From a virus, in IMG/VR virus record IMGVR_UViG_3300006754_000023, positions 1 through 54,427 of that record: a stretch of DNA of 54,427 nucleotides. One strand, written 5' to 3'. Made by a program: the position numbers and the translations under genes. Under the pieces are notes generated by a model. That model saw nothing but the letters and a program-made list of their open reading frames with translations, had not been told where the DNA came from and made no database searches. Below, piece by piece: positions 30,644 to 40,698 of this stretch (the first letter of the stretch is position 1; the number at the start of each line of letters is the position of its first letter).

Positions 30644-31716
30644 TGGCTAAATTTATAGACAAAAAAGAACAAGTATACGATTTGAAGCTTACTTCTTATG
30701 GTCATTATCTATTATCTACCGGCAGGTTTAAGCCAGAATATTATGCATTCTTTGATAGTAATATTATATATGACGGCTCTTATGCCCGAATGACCGAAAC
30801 CCAAAATGATATCAGCAATAGAATTAAAAATGAAACACAATATATTGAAAGCTTGGTGTTGTTTGAAGATGTAGAAAATCATTTAAAAAATAGTTTTGTA
30901 GATGGCGCCGATCCAACGACAGAAAGATATTTTTCAGTTGATGTCACACCAACTATGATTAAACCTCGTTTAGACGCTTTTAGGTTCACTTCTATAATCG
31001 GCGATGCACATTTGGATGCCGATCAACAAAAGGCTCCCGCATGGAAACTTGTGTCACTTAATGGGGAGATCATGTCATCTTCGTTGGACGACAAGAAAAA
31101 CCAAGTTGATATACCTCAAGTAAATATCAATCTAAATTATCGACTTTCCGTTGAGCGATCCAGCATGTCTGCTGGATACACTGAGACAGGCCTTCGAAAT
31201 GCTACATCTATAACTAAGACATTCTCGGATGGCAACGTTATTAAGCTGAGCGCAGACGACTTATTAATGTATGCTGAAGAATTAAATACTGATATCCTCA
31301 ATGAAAATTTTGACGTTGAGGTATTTGAAATAGAACACGACGCAGTGGCGGCTACCTGTGAAACCTGTACAACTACTGATCGTCTTATAAGAAAATATTT
31401 CCCCGAAGATCCCGAACGAATATTGGGCGGTCTAATGTCTGAAAAAACTCAAGTAGACTCAACCGATCCATATTACGGTTCTGTGTCGCATACAGCGGCA
31501 AGAGCAATTACCAGTGGCAGCGTAGAATATTACTTTGATTTTATTAAAGACACTCAAATCAATCCATTACTAGCCTGTCGCGCCGCCGAAATTTTTAATA
31601 AACAATCTTACTATGTTAGTTTAGATTTTGATTGTGACTCTCAGCGCACTGGCCCTAGTGACCAAAGATATTATGATATATATGGTCCAACCACGGTACC
31701 CGAGGTGTGTTCATGA
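30643..31716 (+). CDS. Virion structural protein with LTxxGxxxLxxGxF module
   Basis: This 357-residue protein begins with VYDLKLTSYGHYLLSTGRFKPEYYAFFDSNIIYD. The same pattern (L-T-x-x-G-x-x-x-L/M-x-x-G-x-F-x-x-x-x-F) starts the two proteins at 39569 and 40699, so the three share a related N-terminal module. The C-terminal half includes a CETC pair and FFDFIKDT-like beta sequence, with no enzymatic motif. It is translationally coupled to the genes on both sides (TAATG and ATGA). A tail or baseplate role is inferred from context. Confidence 0.55.
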   Translation: MAKFIDKKEQVYDLKLTSYGHYLLSTGRFKPEYYAFFDSNIIYDGSYARMTETQNDISNRIKNETQYIESLVLFEDVENHLKNSFVDGADPTTERYFSVDVTPTMIKPRLDAFRFTSIIGDAHLDADQQKAPAWKLVSLNGEIMSSSLDDKKNQVDIPQVNINLNYRLSVERSSMSAGYTETGLRNATSITKTFSDGNVIKLSADDLLMYAEELNTDILNENFDVEVFEIEHDAVAATCETCTTTDRLIRKYFPEDPERILGGLMSEKTQVDSTDPYYGSVSHTAARAITSGSVEYYFDFIKDTQINPLLACRAAEIFNKQSYYVSLDFDCDSQRTGPSDQRYYDIYGPTTVPEVCS

Positions 31717-34700
31717 CCACAAATTGGCTTAAATCATTTACTTCAGACCCTAAACTTCCAATACCTTATATTGAGAGCATAGAGGTTTATAACGACAAAC
31801 TCCTTGTTCAAGCATCGTTTTATATACGAATGTCAGAACAAGAATATTTATATAAAGACCAGATAAGCAGCACTTCCATGTTGCCAGATGGTACAATGGC
31901 CGGCCTATTACCAAGATTAAATTGGGTCTTACAACTCGTTATGGACAGAGGTGTTCCCGACACTGAAGTGGGTAAACAATATGCACTCTCTACATTCTGG
32001 CCAGTCGATCGCACAGACTCGATTGGGGTTTGGACTACTTTTCTACCTCCGGAAGACGGCGGCGCCTCCGAGTATATTAGCTCTTATCCGGTAAATGGTT
32101 ATCTAGATGCCGCCAATGGAAGTGCTTCTGTTCTAGAATCTATCGGACACTTCGATGAAGCTTGTCTGTTCGTCACGAGCGGAGATATCGTTGATTTAAG
32201 AGCGATTGTGGATTCAGACTTGTTGGAAATCTTCGACACATTTACCACCGAATGGCCATTCGCCGAATGGTGGACACCCCCCGAAGAATGCGATTTTTTT
32301 GTAGAATCTGGGTATGTACATACTGACGACGATATCGGTTCCCGGGATGACTACTCAGAACTCTCTGGTTCTGAAAGAGAAGCTAAATTAGCATTAATTC
32401 TACAATATTTATTGGACGAAAGAATGCCATTATATGCTTTGTTCGAACGATTCTGGGCCGAGAACGCGCTCTCCGACGATGATTTCGATGCCCGTGTTGA
32501 AATGCAAACCTTAAATATTGTCACGGGTGATCTTCCTTTGTCCACTTTAACTGTCGCGTCGAATTTCGCATCGTTTACTGAGACGGACACTTATATTCAA
32601 ACTAATGGCGACGTTGTTATAAAATATACAAACTCTGTTGAAGTGTTTACTGACGCTTGGCCTGCTTTGTGGGGTCGCTGGGGCGATTATAAGCTTAAGC
32701 AAATGGGGCTATTGTCATACTCGACTGATATGACCGAAGCAGAATTGCTTGAAGCAAAGGGCTATTACGATTCTATTGACCCTGAAAGGTTTTTGAGAGC
32801 AGCCCGAATATCTGAGTCAAATATTGTAGCGTTCCAAAAGAATGGCAACATTGTGCAAGAATCGATGCATGTATATAGAGATTCAGACGGAATAGTTCAC
32901 AAAGAACCATTACAGAGTATTGACAAATTATATTATGGCCAAGACAAAATTACTTTAGAAGACATAATTTCTTCCATGGCCACCCGAGCAGAGCACGCGG
33001 CCGCTTCTGCAGCCGAATCTTTAAGAGATGCAGGTGAAGCACTCCAATATGTTTTATCGACCAACGAGAAAAACAACGGAATTTTGATCGAGCTAAACAA
33101 CTATAGAAAAGTCTTTGCCGAAAAATCATCTATCACCTCCGTAGGTGCTTTTTATGAAGAGTTTAAAAAACTTCTTTATAGTGCAAATAAGATCGTTCAA
33201 TCGGGAATTAAATTAACTAAGAGTAAAGTTACAAACCCTGTTGTAAAAGATATGAGAGATTGGTCACCGGGAGATGTGTACGCGGGTTATTATTCAGATT
33301 ATTCGATGGCAAACGACTTTATCGACGTTGAATCTACTATATGGAGCAGAACAACAGAAGTATACGGTTTCGACTCGTCCTATGATGGAGACGAGTATGA
33401 TGAAACAGATGAAGGCGCCCATTTGGGCGGCTATAAATATGCTTTAGTTGACAATGGATATTGGTTTTTCAACTACGAAAAAGCACTTAAATCAATGAGC
33501 ACACTCTCTAGAATAATTAATGTGACAAGATTTGAAAAATTTTTTGGTACCAAACTGACCAATCGGGCTTTCCGATTAGGGAAATTTAGTGTATTCTCGC
33601 GCGTCATGTATGAACGGGATATCCCGCATACAGGAGATATTGTCCTTCGCACACACGACGGAACTAACCACAACTGGTACACAACAGGTATTGTGGAATC
33701 GATCTTTACTTATGAAAATAATTTTCCGGAACTGGATCTCACAATTGTTAGAAGCGATGGTGAGGTTACGCTCGATGGCGGATACGATCTTGGTGATTAT
33801 TTTGCATTATATACAGAGTTAGAGGATGCTCTGACTACGAGATCGGAATATTCTGATTCAACCGGTGCGTCTTCTGTATACGGCGGCGCTTTTTGGCAAG
33901 ATGAGAACATCGAACGTAGTTTTTTGGTTTTTAGACCTTTCCAACTTATGTCAAATGAAGAAGGATTTAATCCAAATCTGAATATAAGTAACATAGATTT
34001 TGCAGGACATGTGCCACACCACCGGTATATGGCCTTTGAATACCAAAAGAGAGCAAAGTTTTCTCTGGCTGACACGGACTATGCTTCTGGAGACACTGGT
34101 TTCTCCAGTGAAGGTCTGCTAGAAAATCATCAGATTTATCAATTTTTCCTCCCCCGAGCATATGTATTTGATGAGACGGCCAAAATATTGGCCTTCTTGG
34201 CTGATCTGGTAATTTCTGCTAAAGATTCACTTGATGAATATATATCGGCAGCAGAGGATAAGTGTGCGTTTAATGATACAGATGGATACTTTAATAAATT
34301 TTTTGTTGATGCGGTGGCCGCCCGATTCCCTGATCCAACCACGGCGCCATATATTAAGGTTCCGATAATTTTCTTCATGATGAGCGATCTTTTATATGAT
34401 GAATTTGATGGTGCATTAGATTTAATATATTCGTCCGCCCGAGAGATGATTGCTGGTATCGCTCCAGAAACAGGCACACTTTCCGCACTACAACACTTCG
34501 GAGAAATGTTCGATACAATCTATGATGCGTGGACTACCACCTCTGGCGACGATAGCTTATACGAGATCTTGAGCGAACGCGAGGATAGTGATTGGATCAC
34601 AGATTATGACTCAATATCAGATCTCAAGACAATGTTCTACAAGGCCAGAAAATTCGGCGTCGACGGAGACATGGACGACGAGCCTAAAGTATTTGTACCA

Positions 34701-35018
34701 ACAGAGGACTATGACAATTATCCGGAATACTCAGAAACAGAGGAGCCGGCCGATACGGCCATGGACACAGAGGCCGAAATAGACTTCGACGACCCACCGC
34801 CGGACGACGGCCCAACTACCATTCCAATCGAATGCTGCGATGGTACCATTTTCGAAATTGACTCTGACAGCTCTCTTTCCGATATCTGCCGCGACCATGG
34901 AGGCTCGTTCCCCTGTGTAGATGTGACCGCGGAATCTGACCCCGATGCCGGCGGCTCGGGAGACATCGACTATGGAGATTCCGACACCATCATTCCTGAA
35001 TGGGACCCCGGCCCATAG
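31713..35018 (+). CDS. Large acidic virion protein (1101 aa)
   Basis: I chose ATG 31713, which overlaps the upstream stop as ATGA; a GTG six bases earlier is possible. The protein is acidic, with alternating helical parts (for example SMATRAEHAAASAAESLRD) and beta parts. The last 70 residues are Asp/Glu/Pro-rich and contain a small cysteine group (C1041, C1042, C1059, C1068). No family is recognised. It lies between two structural proteins and is presumably part of the tail or fibre. Confidence 0.55.
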   Translation: MTTNWLKSFTSDPKLPIPYIESIEVYNDKLLVQASFYIRMSEQEYLYKDQISSTSMLPDGTMAGLLPRLNWVLQLVMDRGVPDTEVGKQYALSTFWPVDRTDSIGVWTTFLPPEDGGASEYISSYPVNGYLDAANGSASVLESIGHFDEACLFVTSGDIVDLRAIVDSDLLEIFDTFTTEWPFAEWWTPPEECDFFVESGYVHTDDDIGSRDDYSELSGSEREAKLALILQYLLDERMPLYALFERFWAENALSDDDFDARVEMQTLNIVTGDLPLSTLTVASNFASFTETDTYIQTNGDVVIKYTNSVEVFTDAWPALWGRWGDYKLKQMGLLSYSTDMTEAELLEAKGYYDSIDPERFLRAARISESNIVAFQKNGNIVQESMHVYRDSDGIVHKEPLQSIDKLYYGQDKITLEDIISSMATRAEHAAASAAESLRDAGEALQYVLSTNEKNNGILIELNNYRKVFAEKSSITSVGAFYEEFKKLLYSANKIVQSGIKLTKSKVTNPVVKDMRDWSPGDVYAGYYSDYSMANDFIDVESTIWSRTTEVYGFDSSYDGDEYDETDEGAHLGGYKYALVDNGYWFFNYEKALKSMSTLSRIINVTRFEKFFGTKLTNRAFRLGKFSVFSRVMYERDIPHTGDIVLRTHDGTNHNWYTTGIVESIFTYENNFPELDLTIVRSDGEVTLDGGYDLGDYFALYTELEDALTTRSEYSDSTGASSVYGGAFWQDENIERSFLVFRPFQLMSNEEGFNPNLNISNIDFAGHVPHHRYMAFEYQKRAKFSLADTDYASGDTGFSSEGLLENHQIYQFFLPRAYVFDETAKILAFLADLVISAKDSLDEYISAAEDKCAFNDTDGYFNKFFVDAVAARFPDPTTAPYIKVPIIFFMMSDLLYDEFDGALDLIYSSAREMIAGIAPETGTLSALQHFGEMFDTIYDAWTTTSGDDSLYEILSEREDSDWITDYDSISDLKTMFYKARKFGVDGDMDDEPKVFVPTEDYDNYPEYSETEEPADTAMDTEAEIDFDDPPPDDGPTTIPIECCDGTIFEIDSDSSLSDICRDHGGSFPCVDVTAESDPDAGGSGDIDYGDSDTIIPEWDPGP

Positions 35019-35035
35019 CGGGGATGGCACTTTTT
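35006..35035 (+). terminator. Possible weak terminator overlapping the stop codon
   Basis: CCCCG at 35006-35010 pairs with CGGGG at 35019-35023 around an 8-base loop that holds the stop codon. A run of five T follows after eight more bases. The short stem and the gap before the T run make it a weak candidate. The 71-base space after it has no clear promoter. Confidence 0.25.
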
Positions 35036-35089
35036 AGGTGAGCACTAATATTGAAAAAGTAACTAATTAAACAAGAGGAATAGAATAAA

Positions 35090-35653
35090 ATGTCAAAAAC
35101 TATGAGAACTACCGAACTTAATCGAGCCGGCATATCTAAAAGAATGGGTAAGAAAAAGACTTGGAAAGTTGTCGAAGGCCAGCCAGTTAAAGCAGGCAGC
35201 AATAGAGAAAAAATGTTAAAACTGCAGCAGAAAATGTCGAAAAACGGCACACTGTCTGCGACTATGACAAACCCCACAGTCACTAATATGGCTCAAGTCT
35301 GCTTGGCTAGTTTAGACATAAGTTATAGTATTGATTCAAGACCTAACAAAAGCTTATTAGATGAAGAAGATTCAAGCAATCAAATAAAGAATACTAAAAT
35401 TGTAGATGTAAAAGGGATTGAACTTTTGGAAAGAAAAAAGATAACTGCTGCAGATCGGTTTGGCACTAACACAAAAGATCCGTGGTATCAATTAGATATG
35501 GAAGCTCCGAGATATGTTAGGAATCTAAATCCCAAACCAGACTCAAAAAAAGCTCCAGATATGACTGCAGTTTGCGCCGCGATTTATTCTATAAATGAGA
35601 CAACTGGCAAACTAATTGGCCGCTCGTTACCACAACTAAAAGATAATAAATAA
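35090..35653 (+). CDS. Small basic protein in the virion block
   Basis: This 187-residue protein has a Lys/Arg-rich N-terminus (about 20 of the first 70 residues), then a more ordered second half with ITAADRFGTNTKDPWYQLDMEAPRYVR. A clear GAGGAA ribosome site precedes ATG 35090. No known domain is recognised. The basic N-terminal part could bind DNA or an acidic partner such as the preceding Asp-rich protein. Confidence 0.5.
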   Translation: MSKTMRTTELNRAGISKRMGKKKTWKVVEGQPVKAGSNREKMLKLQQKMSKNGTLSATMTNPTVTNMAQVCLASLDISYSIDSRPNKSLLDEEDSSNQIKNTKIVDVKGIELLERKKITAADRFGTNTKDPWYQLDMEAPRYVRNLNPKPDSKKAPDMTAVCAAIYSINETTGKLIGRSLPQLKDNK

Positions 35654-35668
35654 TAAGAGGAAAAGTAA

Positions 35669-36529
35669 ATGGGGTTTTGGATATTTGGGGACAGCGATGC
35701 TTATTATTTAGATCTACACGAAGCGTGGGTCTTCTCCACCGCCGTCACCATGGATGCCGGCACAGAGAGTACATATTCGACGTCCTATAGCAGTTTGATG
35801 TTTTACACTTCTTCAGTTGTAAGTAGAGCAGATTTATATGCCAAGGGGTTTGTAGATAATTTAAAATTCCCAGACTATGCCACGCCATATTGTATCACTA
35901 AGACCACAACTTGGGAAAATAAAAAGGTCTATGGTGATGACGCCAGCGACATGGAGTCGCACGCCACGCTCTCCACTTCAGTGGTTAACACATTTTATTA
36001 CGACATTTTAAATCTACCTAGTTCATCGGTGGGAGTTATGATGTTATATGATGGAGATGTGAGCGAAACTTCGGACTACGAACGTGCGCTAGAATATAAT
36101 GTTGCAGAAAGTGATGTTTCGGAAACATGGACCAACTATGACTCGATAGATATTGTCCATGATTATATAGATGATAATGGAGACTTTTGGAAAGATTCAA
36201 CGGGCCGTTCAGCCACGGTCAGCTGGAACGTTGATAACCTTGAGCCTTGGCGCGGCCAAGCCTCATACGCTGAGTCCGAAAAAGGATATTTAACAGAATT
36301 ATTTGGAACCACCGCCGAGTCCATGCATATTTCGGCCTCCGCAGCAGAAATTTTTCACGACTTCGTAACAGATATTTATAACGCTGCTCCGGTTAGCCGC
36401 ACAGCCTTCGCGGTAACACCTAATATTGGTCTCCACAACTATAATCTGCAGCCCCTCCAACAAGCCGAATCCGGTGGAGGTACGGTTGGAGGCAATTATA
36501 CAAGCAGAGAAGAATCCGACACAGCATAA
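35669..36529 (+). CDS. Putative virion structural protein
   Basis: This 286-residue protein is rich in Tyr, Ser, Asp and Trp and poor in Lys, like the neighbouring structural proteins. No signal peptide, membrane segment or catalytic motif is seen. It has a typical AGAGGAAA ribosome site and lies 15 bases after the previous stop. The C-terminus is Gly/Ser-rich. The family is unknown. Confidence 0.5.
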   Translation: MGFWIFGDSDAYYLDLHEAWVFSTAVTMDAGTESTYSTSYSSLMFYTSSVVSRADLYAKGFVDNLKFPDYATPYCITKTTTWENKKVYGDDASDMESHATLSTSVVNTFYYDILNLPSSSVGVMMLYDGDVSETSDYERALEYNVAESDVSETWTNYDSIDIVHDYIDDNGDFWKDSTGRSATVSWNVDNLEPWRGQASYAESEKGYLTELFGTTAESMHISASAAEIFHDFVTDIYNAAPVSRTAFAVTPNIGLHNYNLQPLQQAESGGGTVGGNYTSREESDTA

Positions 36530-36554
36530 TAATGCTAATTAATCAGAGAGAACA

Positions 36555-39500
36555 ATGGCCGATAATATAACACTCACATACTACGATAGTAACCTCTTAT
36601 CAGGTTCTTCAGATTTATTTCGCAACAGCATGAAAAGCTATTTAAGTATAGTTCCCGATGCGGATGGCGAGACGTATGGCGACGGCGCAGTCAAAGGAGA
36701 AATAGAAGTAAGTGCCTACGCCGGCCGGCATGTCAGTCCCAATCTTAGCAGTGCTCTTATAAATCAGTATGAATCCCCAACCGAAGCGATACTTACAGCG
36801 ACTGATGACACTTTGTTCAACAGTATACAATATTGTGTTTCACTTCGCGGTTGGGATGATTTACTCGATGGCTCCGACTATTTCTCTGATGCTGATAATC
36901 CGAGTTATCTCAACATGGAGGACAATGATAAATGGAAAGCCTATGTTGTGGGAGGGAGCTATGGAGAATTGTCTTATCCTGGCGTTGTTGCCATGGGAAC
37001 ATATGATATAAATTCGCTATCAGTTAATACTACATATGATTTGGGTTATGCTAAAGCTTTATCACCAAAAAATTATGCAGCTTATCAAACTCACGAACAC
37101 ACTTATCTTTATAATTATTATCTTCATAAATATGAACAGCATCTTGAGTTAAATAACTCTTCGATAGCCCTTATGCCGAACATATATTTGATGTCTCAAA
37201 CCGTGTTAAATGTATCGTGTGATATTGAACGTATAGAACCCGAACTATTAAAGTGGTCATATATAGGCGATTGGGAGTCTGTTCCTAAATATATTATAGA
37301 CGGCGGCCCAACTGTAGATGCAGCCACTTTAACTACATACATAACTGATTTTTTATATGGAGACGCTTTTGAGAGACCGTCCCTTGATTTTTCAGATATA
37401 GAACCTACACCTTTTGCCCCAGCCTCTCCTACTGAGTATACCCATGAAAATTATGCTGCAAAGGAATATCTATCATATGTTGATCCATCTGGGGAGTCGA
37501 TCGGAAACGGATTTACAAACACTGATTTGGCGCCAAATGTAACCTCTTATATATTTAACAATACTAAAAATCTAATTTTCAACAAATATGGTGTTCAACA
37601 AACTTTTCCAACGGCCCATTTCGCAGTGCAAAGGATGCCATACGCAACAATCATTGAGTTGCCCAATCTCGCAGCCAGCACCTTCTCGGAAACACTTGTT
37701 AGCACTGGATTTGGTGATGTTGTGTTGTGTGAAATAGCAGAGCAATTTGTGAATAATCCTGATATGTTGCCTGCTCAAAGTTTTGTTAGTAAAATATCCG
37801 GCGACACATTTGATGATACCGATCCTTCTACAGCGCCAATAGAAACAATTACTCAAATAAACTCTCAAGATTTAAAATATATAGATGTCTCAGAAATGTT
37901 AGTGCACTATTCAAACGAGGGCACCCCCCGCCACAATATATTCGGCTCTGCGAATGAAAGTTTTTATTTCATAGGAAGTCAAAATATTGATGATGACTCC
38001 CGCGCCCGAAGAGTTAGAGAGATGGCCTCGATTAGTCGTGATAACAACCTCCACTATTATAATAAATTGGCCGCAGATTCTGCAATAGAAGCTCTACAGG
38101 TCATCACCGAAGATACAGGCTATTCTTTTTGGAAAGCCGGCCGCTCCGCATCCGGCCTCGTGGAATCCACGGACAACTCCAGATACAACAAGATATTATT
38201 ATCTGCTATAGAACCAGATTCCTCATCACAGGAAGTGGTGGCCATAAGAATTTTAAAAACGGATGTTGAGACCGGAGAACAACAAAACATTATCATTCAA
38301 AATCAGCAAGTATCAAATGATGATCAGGGCGCTTCACAACAGGCTAGCGCAGATATCAATTGGAAATACTATGATACACAAGTGGTCTATGGGAAAACAT
38401 ATACATACGAGATTTATTTGTATGTATTCTCAATGGGCTTTAGGTATTCTTATAGCGATCTGGCAATCTCTAGAACAATTGCTAGCTATGATTCAAGTGA
38501 CGAACAACAGTGCATTGAATTTTACGATCCATATACCGGAAACTCGAAAGCTTCTCCTATGGAGACAGCCCGTCTAGAGGAACTCGGTGTACAACCTCAA
38601 GGCGACACCGGCGACGTAAATCGAACAACGTTATCATCACTACTCACTAGCGGGTATTCAACTACAGCACAAGAAATGGTCGTGGCAACCGCCCAAAAAG
38701 GCTGGCCGTACGCCGATTTCTTGGTTACTGTAACACCCACCTTTAAGATCTTCGAGATACCTATAGATAGAAAAGATTTAACAGTTCTTGATCACCCTCC
38801 ATCAAAAATGGAAATAAGGCCATATCAGACCAAAGATGACTCGCAAACAATCGGACTAATGGGCCGCCTTGAACCACACGTTCCCCATCGATATCCAACG
38901 GTCTTTAGCAACGAAGATTTAACCATGTCTGCCAAGTACCTCACATCTAATAATCTTTTAGTAGATGAGGAGATTGAAAATGCTTCTGTGTCAAAATCGC
39001 GATTTGTTGAAGTTTACAGAACAGATAAAGAACCAAATAAAATGTCTGACTTTCAAGGAAAGCGGGTTATAAGGCACGACTTAATTGTCGATGGTTATAG
39101 AGAGGTGCCAGAACTCCACGAAACAGTTGCAGTATCATCATGTATATTTCATGAAGAAAAGATAGCAACCAATCATAAATTTTATTATGCCATAAGGTAT
39201 TTAAACGAACACATGGTTCCAGGCCCATGGGAAGATATTCAGGTCATTGAGTTGGTGAATGATGGTGGGTATAAATATCTTGTTCAAGATTCGATTAGGG
39301 TAGAAGATTTAAATCAACCTTCACAAGATGCCGATCCTGCGATACAATATAAGAAACTATTTAAACTTGCGCCCAACCCAGAACAAATTTTTCTGAACAC
39401 TTCCGCTGTTGATTATAACGACACATCGGTAAACCAAATTGAAAATATAGTAGTCGGTACATCGCGCGACTCGATATGGGGAAAAACATTCAAGATTCGT

Positions 39501-39569
39501 ATGACATCTAAGAAGACAGGTAAAAAAGTTGATTTAAATGTTACGTATCATCTAAGGAGCGAATTATAA
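36555..39569 (+). CDS. Large virion protein with fibronectin-III-like segment (1004 aa)
   Basis: The protein has 1004 residues. Around residues 540-640 the sequence VAIRILKTDV, then QVVYGKTYTYEIYLYVFSMGFRYSYSD has the strand pattern of a fibronectin type III fold (the Y-x-Y-x-x-x-V/I F-strand is clear). A second such segment is possible near 840-900 (FVEVYRTDKEP ... NHKFYYAIRYLNEHMVPGPW). Fn3 modules are common on phage tail and fibre proteins. The stop shares its last base with the next start (TAATG). A tail-surface role is inferred. Confidence 0.55.
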   Translation: MADNITLTYYDSNLLSGSSDLFRNSMKSYLSIVPDADGETYGDGAVKGEIEVSAYAGRHVSPNLSSALINQYESPTEAILTATDDTLFNSIQYCVSLRGWDDLLDGSDYFSDADNPSYLNMEDNDKWKAYVVGGSYGELSYPGVVAMGTYDINSLSVNTTYDLGYAKALSPKNYAAYQTHEHTYLYNYYLHKYEQHLELNNSSIALMPNIYLMSQTVLNVSCDIERIEPELLKWSYIGDWESVPKYIIDGGPTVDAATLTTYITDFLYGDAFERPSLDFSDIEPTPFAPASPTEYTHENYAAKEYLSYVDPSGESIGNGFTNTDLAPNVTSYIFNNTKNLIFNKYGVQQTFPTAHFAVQRMPYATIIELPNLAASTFSETLVSTGFGDVVLCEIAEQFVNNPDMLPAQSFVSKISGDTFDDTDPSTAPIETITQINSQDLKYIDVSEMLVHYSNEGTPRHNIFGSANESFYFIGSQNIDDDSRARRVREMASISRDNNLHYYNKLAADSAIEALQVITEDTGYSFWKAGRSASGLVESTDNSRYNKILLSAIEPDSSSQEVVAIRILKTDVETGEQQNIIIQNQQVSNDDQGASQQASADINWKYYDTQVVYGKTYTYEIYLYVFSMGFRYSYSDLAISRTIASYDSSDEQQCIEFYDPYTGNSKASPMETARLEELGVQPQGDTGDVNRTTLSSLLTSGYSTTAQEMVVATAQKGWPYADFLVTVTPTFKIFEIPIDRKDLTVLDHPPSKMEIRPYQTKDDSQTIGLMGRLEPHVPHRYPTVFSNEDLTMSAKYLTSNNLLVDEEIENASVSKSRFVEVYRTDKEPNKMSDFQGKRVIRHDLIVDGYREVPELHETVAVSSCIFHEEKIATNHKFYYAIRYLNEHMVPGPWEDIQVIELVNDGGYKYLVQDSIRVEDLNQPSQDADPAIQYKKLFKLAPNPEQIFLNTSAVDYNDTSVNQIENIVVGTSRDSIWGKTFKIRMTSKKTGKKVDLNVTYHLRSEL

Positions 39570-40645
39570 TGTCGTATCAAAACACCGCCGGTACAATTAT
39601 TTTAGATGCTGTCTTAACCGACACAGGCCGCCGCTATATGTCACAAGGTAAATTTCATATTGAAAAGTTTGCTTTAGGTGACGATGAGGTCGATTATGCC
39701 CTTGGCGATCTTGACGGAGTAACCGGTGATGGCTATTATTATCTTTATGGAGACGACGGCTATTACTATACTTCAACAGTCCCGGTTTTCGAAGCGCACG
39801 CTACTCCACACTCCGTTATCAATTATGGACTCATGGATCTCCCAAGACAAGATATAATATTATTGCCAAGTTATAAGATAAACACAAAAATTGATAATAG
39901 CACAGCTTTGTGGAACAATGAGGTTGTATTACTGTCAGTAAATGAAGAAACAACCAAAAAATTAAAACTTTATGTCGATATTACTAAAGAAGTTATACAA
40001 AATAATGAAGTATATGGTAATATGGTTATATTAGAGTCCGGAATTCCACATACTGACGAATTCGAAATTGTTGGCACTAAACACAATAGAGACAATTTCA
40101 TTTATAATATGAATTTGTTTGACGATTGCGTGTTTGTCCACTGTAATGGAAACTTTATAGATAATGTACTTTCCAACAACGCTAACGCCGAGGTTAACAA
40201 TGATACGTCGGGCAACTTATATGAGAATTTATCGCCACTTGGAACAAGAATAAAGACTAGTTTAAACGAATATTTAAAAGAATATGATACTTATTATTGT
40301 AGAGCCGTTAAAAATGACTTGTTTAGTTTTGATGGAAATGAATATTATGACGCACCAGTTGCATTGAACGCAGCAGATGAATTATCAATGTTTGAAGGTC
40401 CCAGATCTTCGATTTTGTCTTTAAACTTTAAAATAAACCAAAAGATGCTCTCAACCTCCAATGGTGAACCAGACGTGAGATATACTTTGTTTGGCAAAAC
40501 TTCACAAGTTCTTTTTCCAACTTCGACTTCCGGGGGTCTCGCCGACAGATTTGATTATGTTGATACTCCAGTTGTAGTCGAGGGTCTCGCAACAGCAAAG
40601 AAAATTAGGTTTACACTGAGAATTATAAGGTACGCGGGCGAATAA
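39569..40645 (+). CDS. Virion structural protein, LTxxGR family (paralogue A)
   Basis: This 358-residue protein begins AGTIILDAVLTDTGRRYMSQG, then KFALGDDEVDYALGD. The next gene starts with almost the same pattern (GDIILDAVLTKKGRAALSSG, FSLGDDEINYGLYD). Both end with a similar strand set (FDYVDTPVVVEG...IRFTLRIIRY versus FDYIDTMVHITG...LSIPVRIVRR). They are clearly paralogues. Proteins of this type occur in tails of large phages. The exact place in the particle is unknown. Confidence 0.6.
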   Translation: MSYQNTAGTIILDAVLTDTGRRYMSQGKFHIEKFALGDDEVDYALGDLDGVTGDGYYYLYGDDGYYYTSTVPVFEAHATPHSVINYGLMDLPRQDIILLPSYKINTKIDNSTALWNNEVVLLSVNEETTKKLKLYVDITKEVIQNNEVYGNMVILESGIPHTDEFEIVGTKHNRDNFIYNMNLFDDCVFVHCNGNFIDNVLSNNANAEVNNDTSGNLYENLSPLGTRIKTSLNEYLKEYDTYYCRAVKNDLFSFDGNEYYDAPVALNAADELSMFEGPRSSILSLNFKINQKMLSTSNGEPDVRYTLFGKTSQVLFPTSTSGGLADRFDYVDTPVVVEGLATAKKIRFTLRIIRYAGE

Positions 40646-40698
40646 TTAAATGGACAACAAAAAAAATATCAACTATTTATATGAGGAGAAACAAATAA

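Noticed and set aside
30204-30650. Plus-strand 148-residue frame overlapping the end of the giant LamG gene
   Set aside because: It is a Pro/His/Arg-rich shadow of a GC-rich Ala/Pro-coding region in another frame, with no independent start signal.
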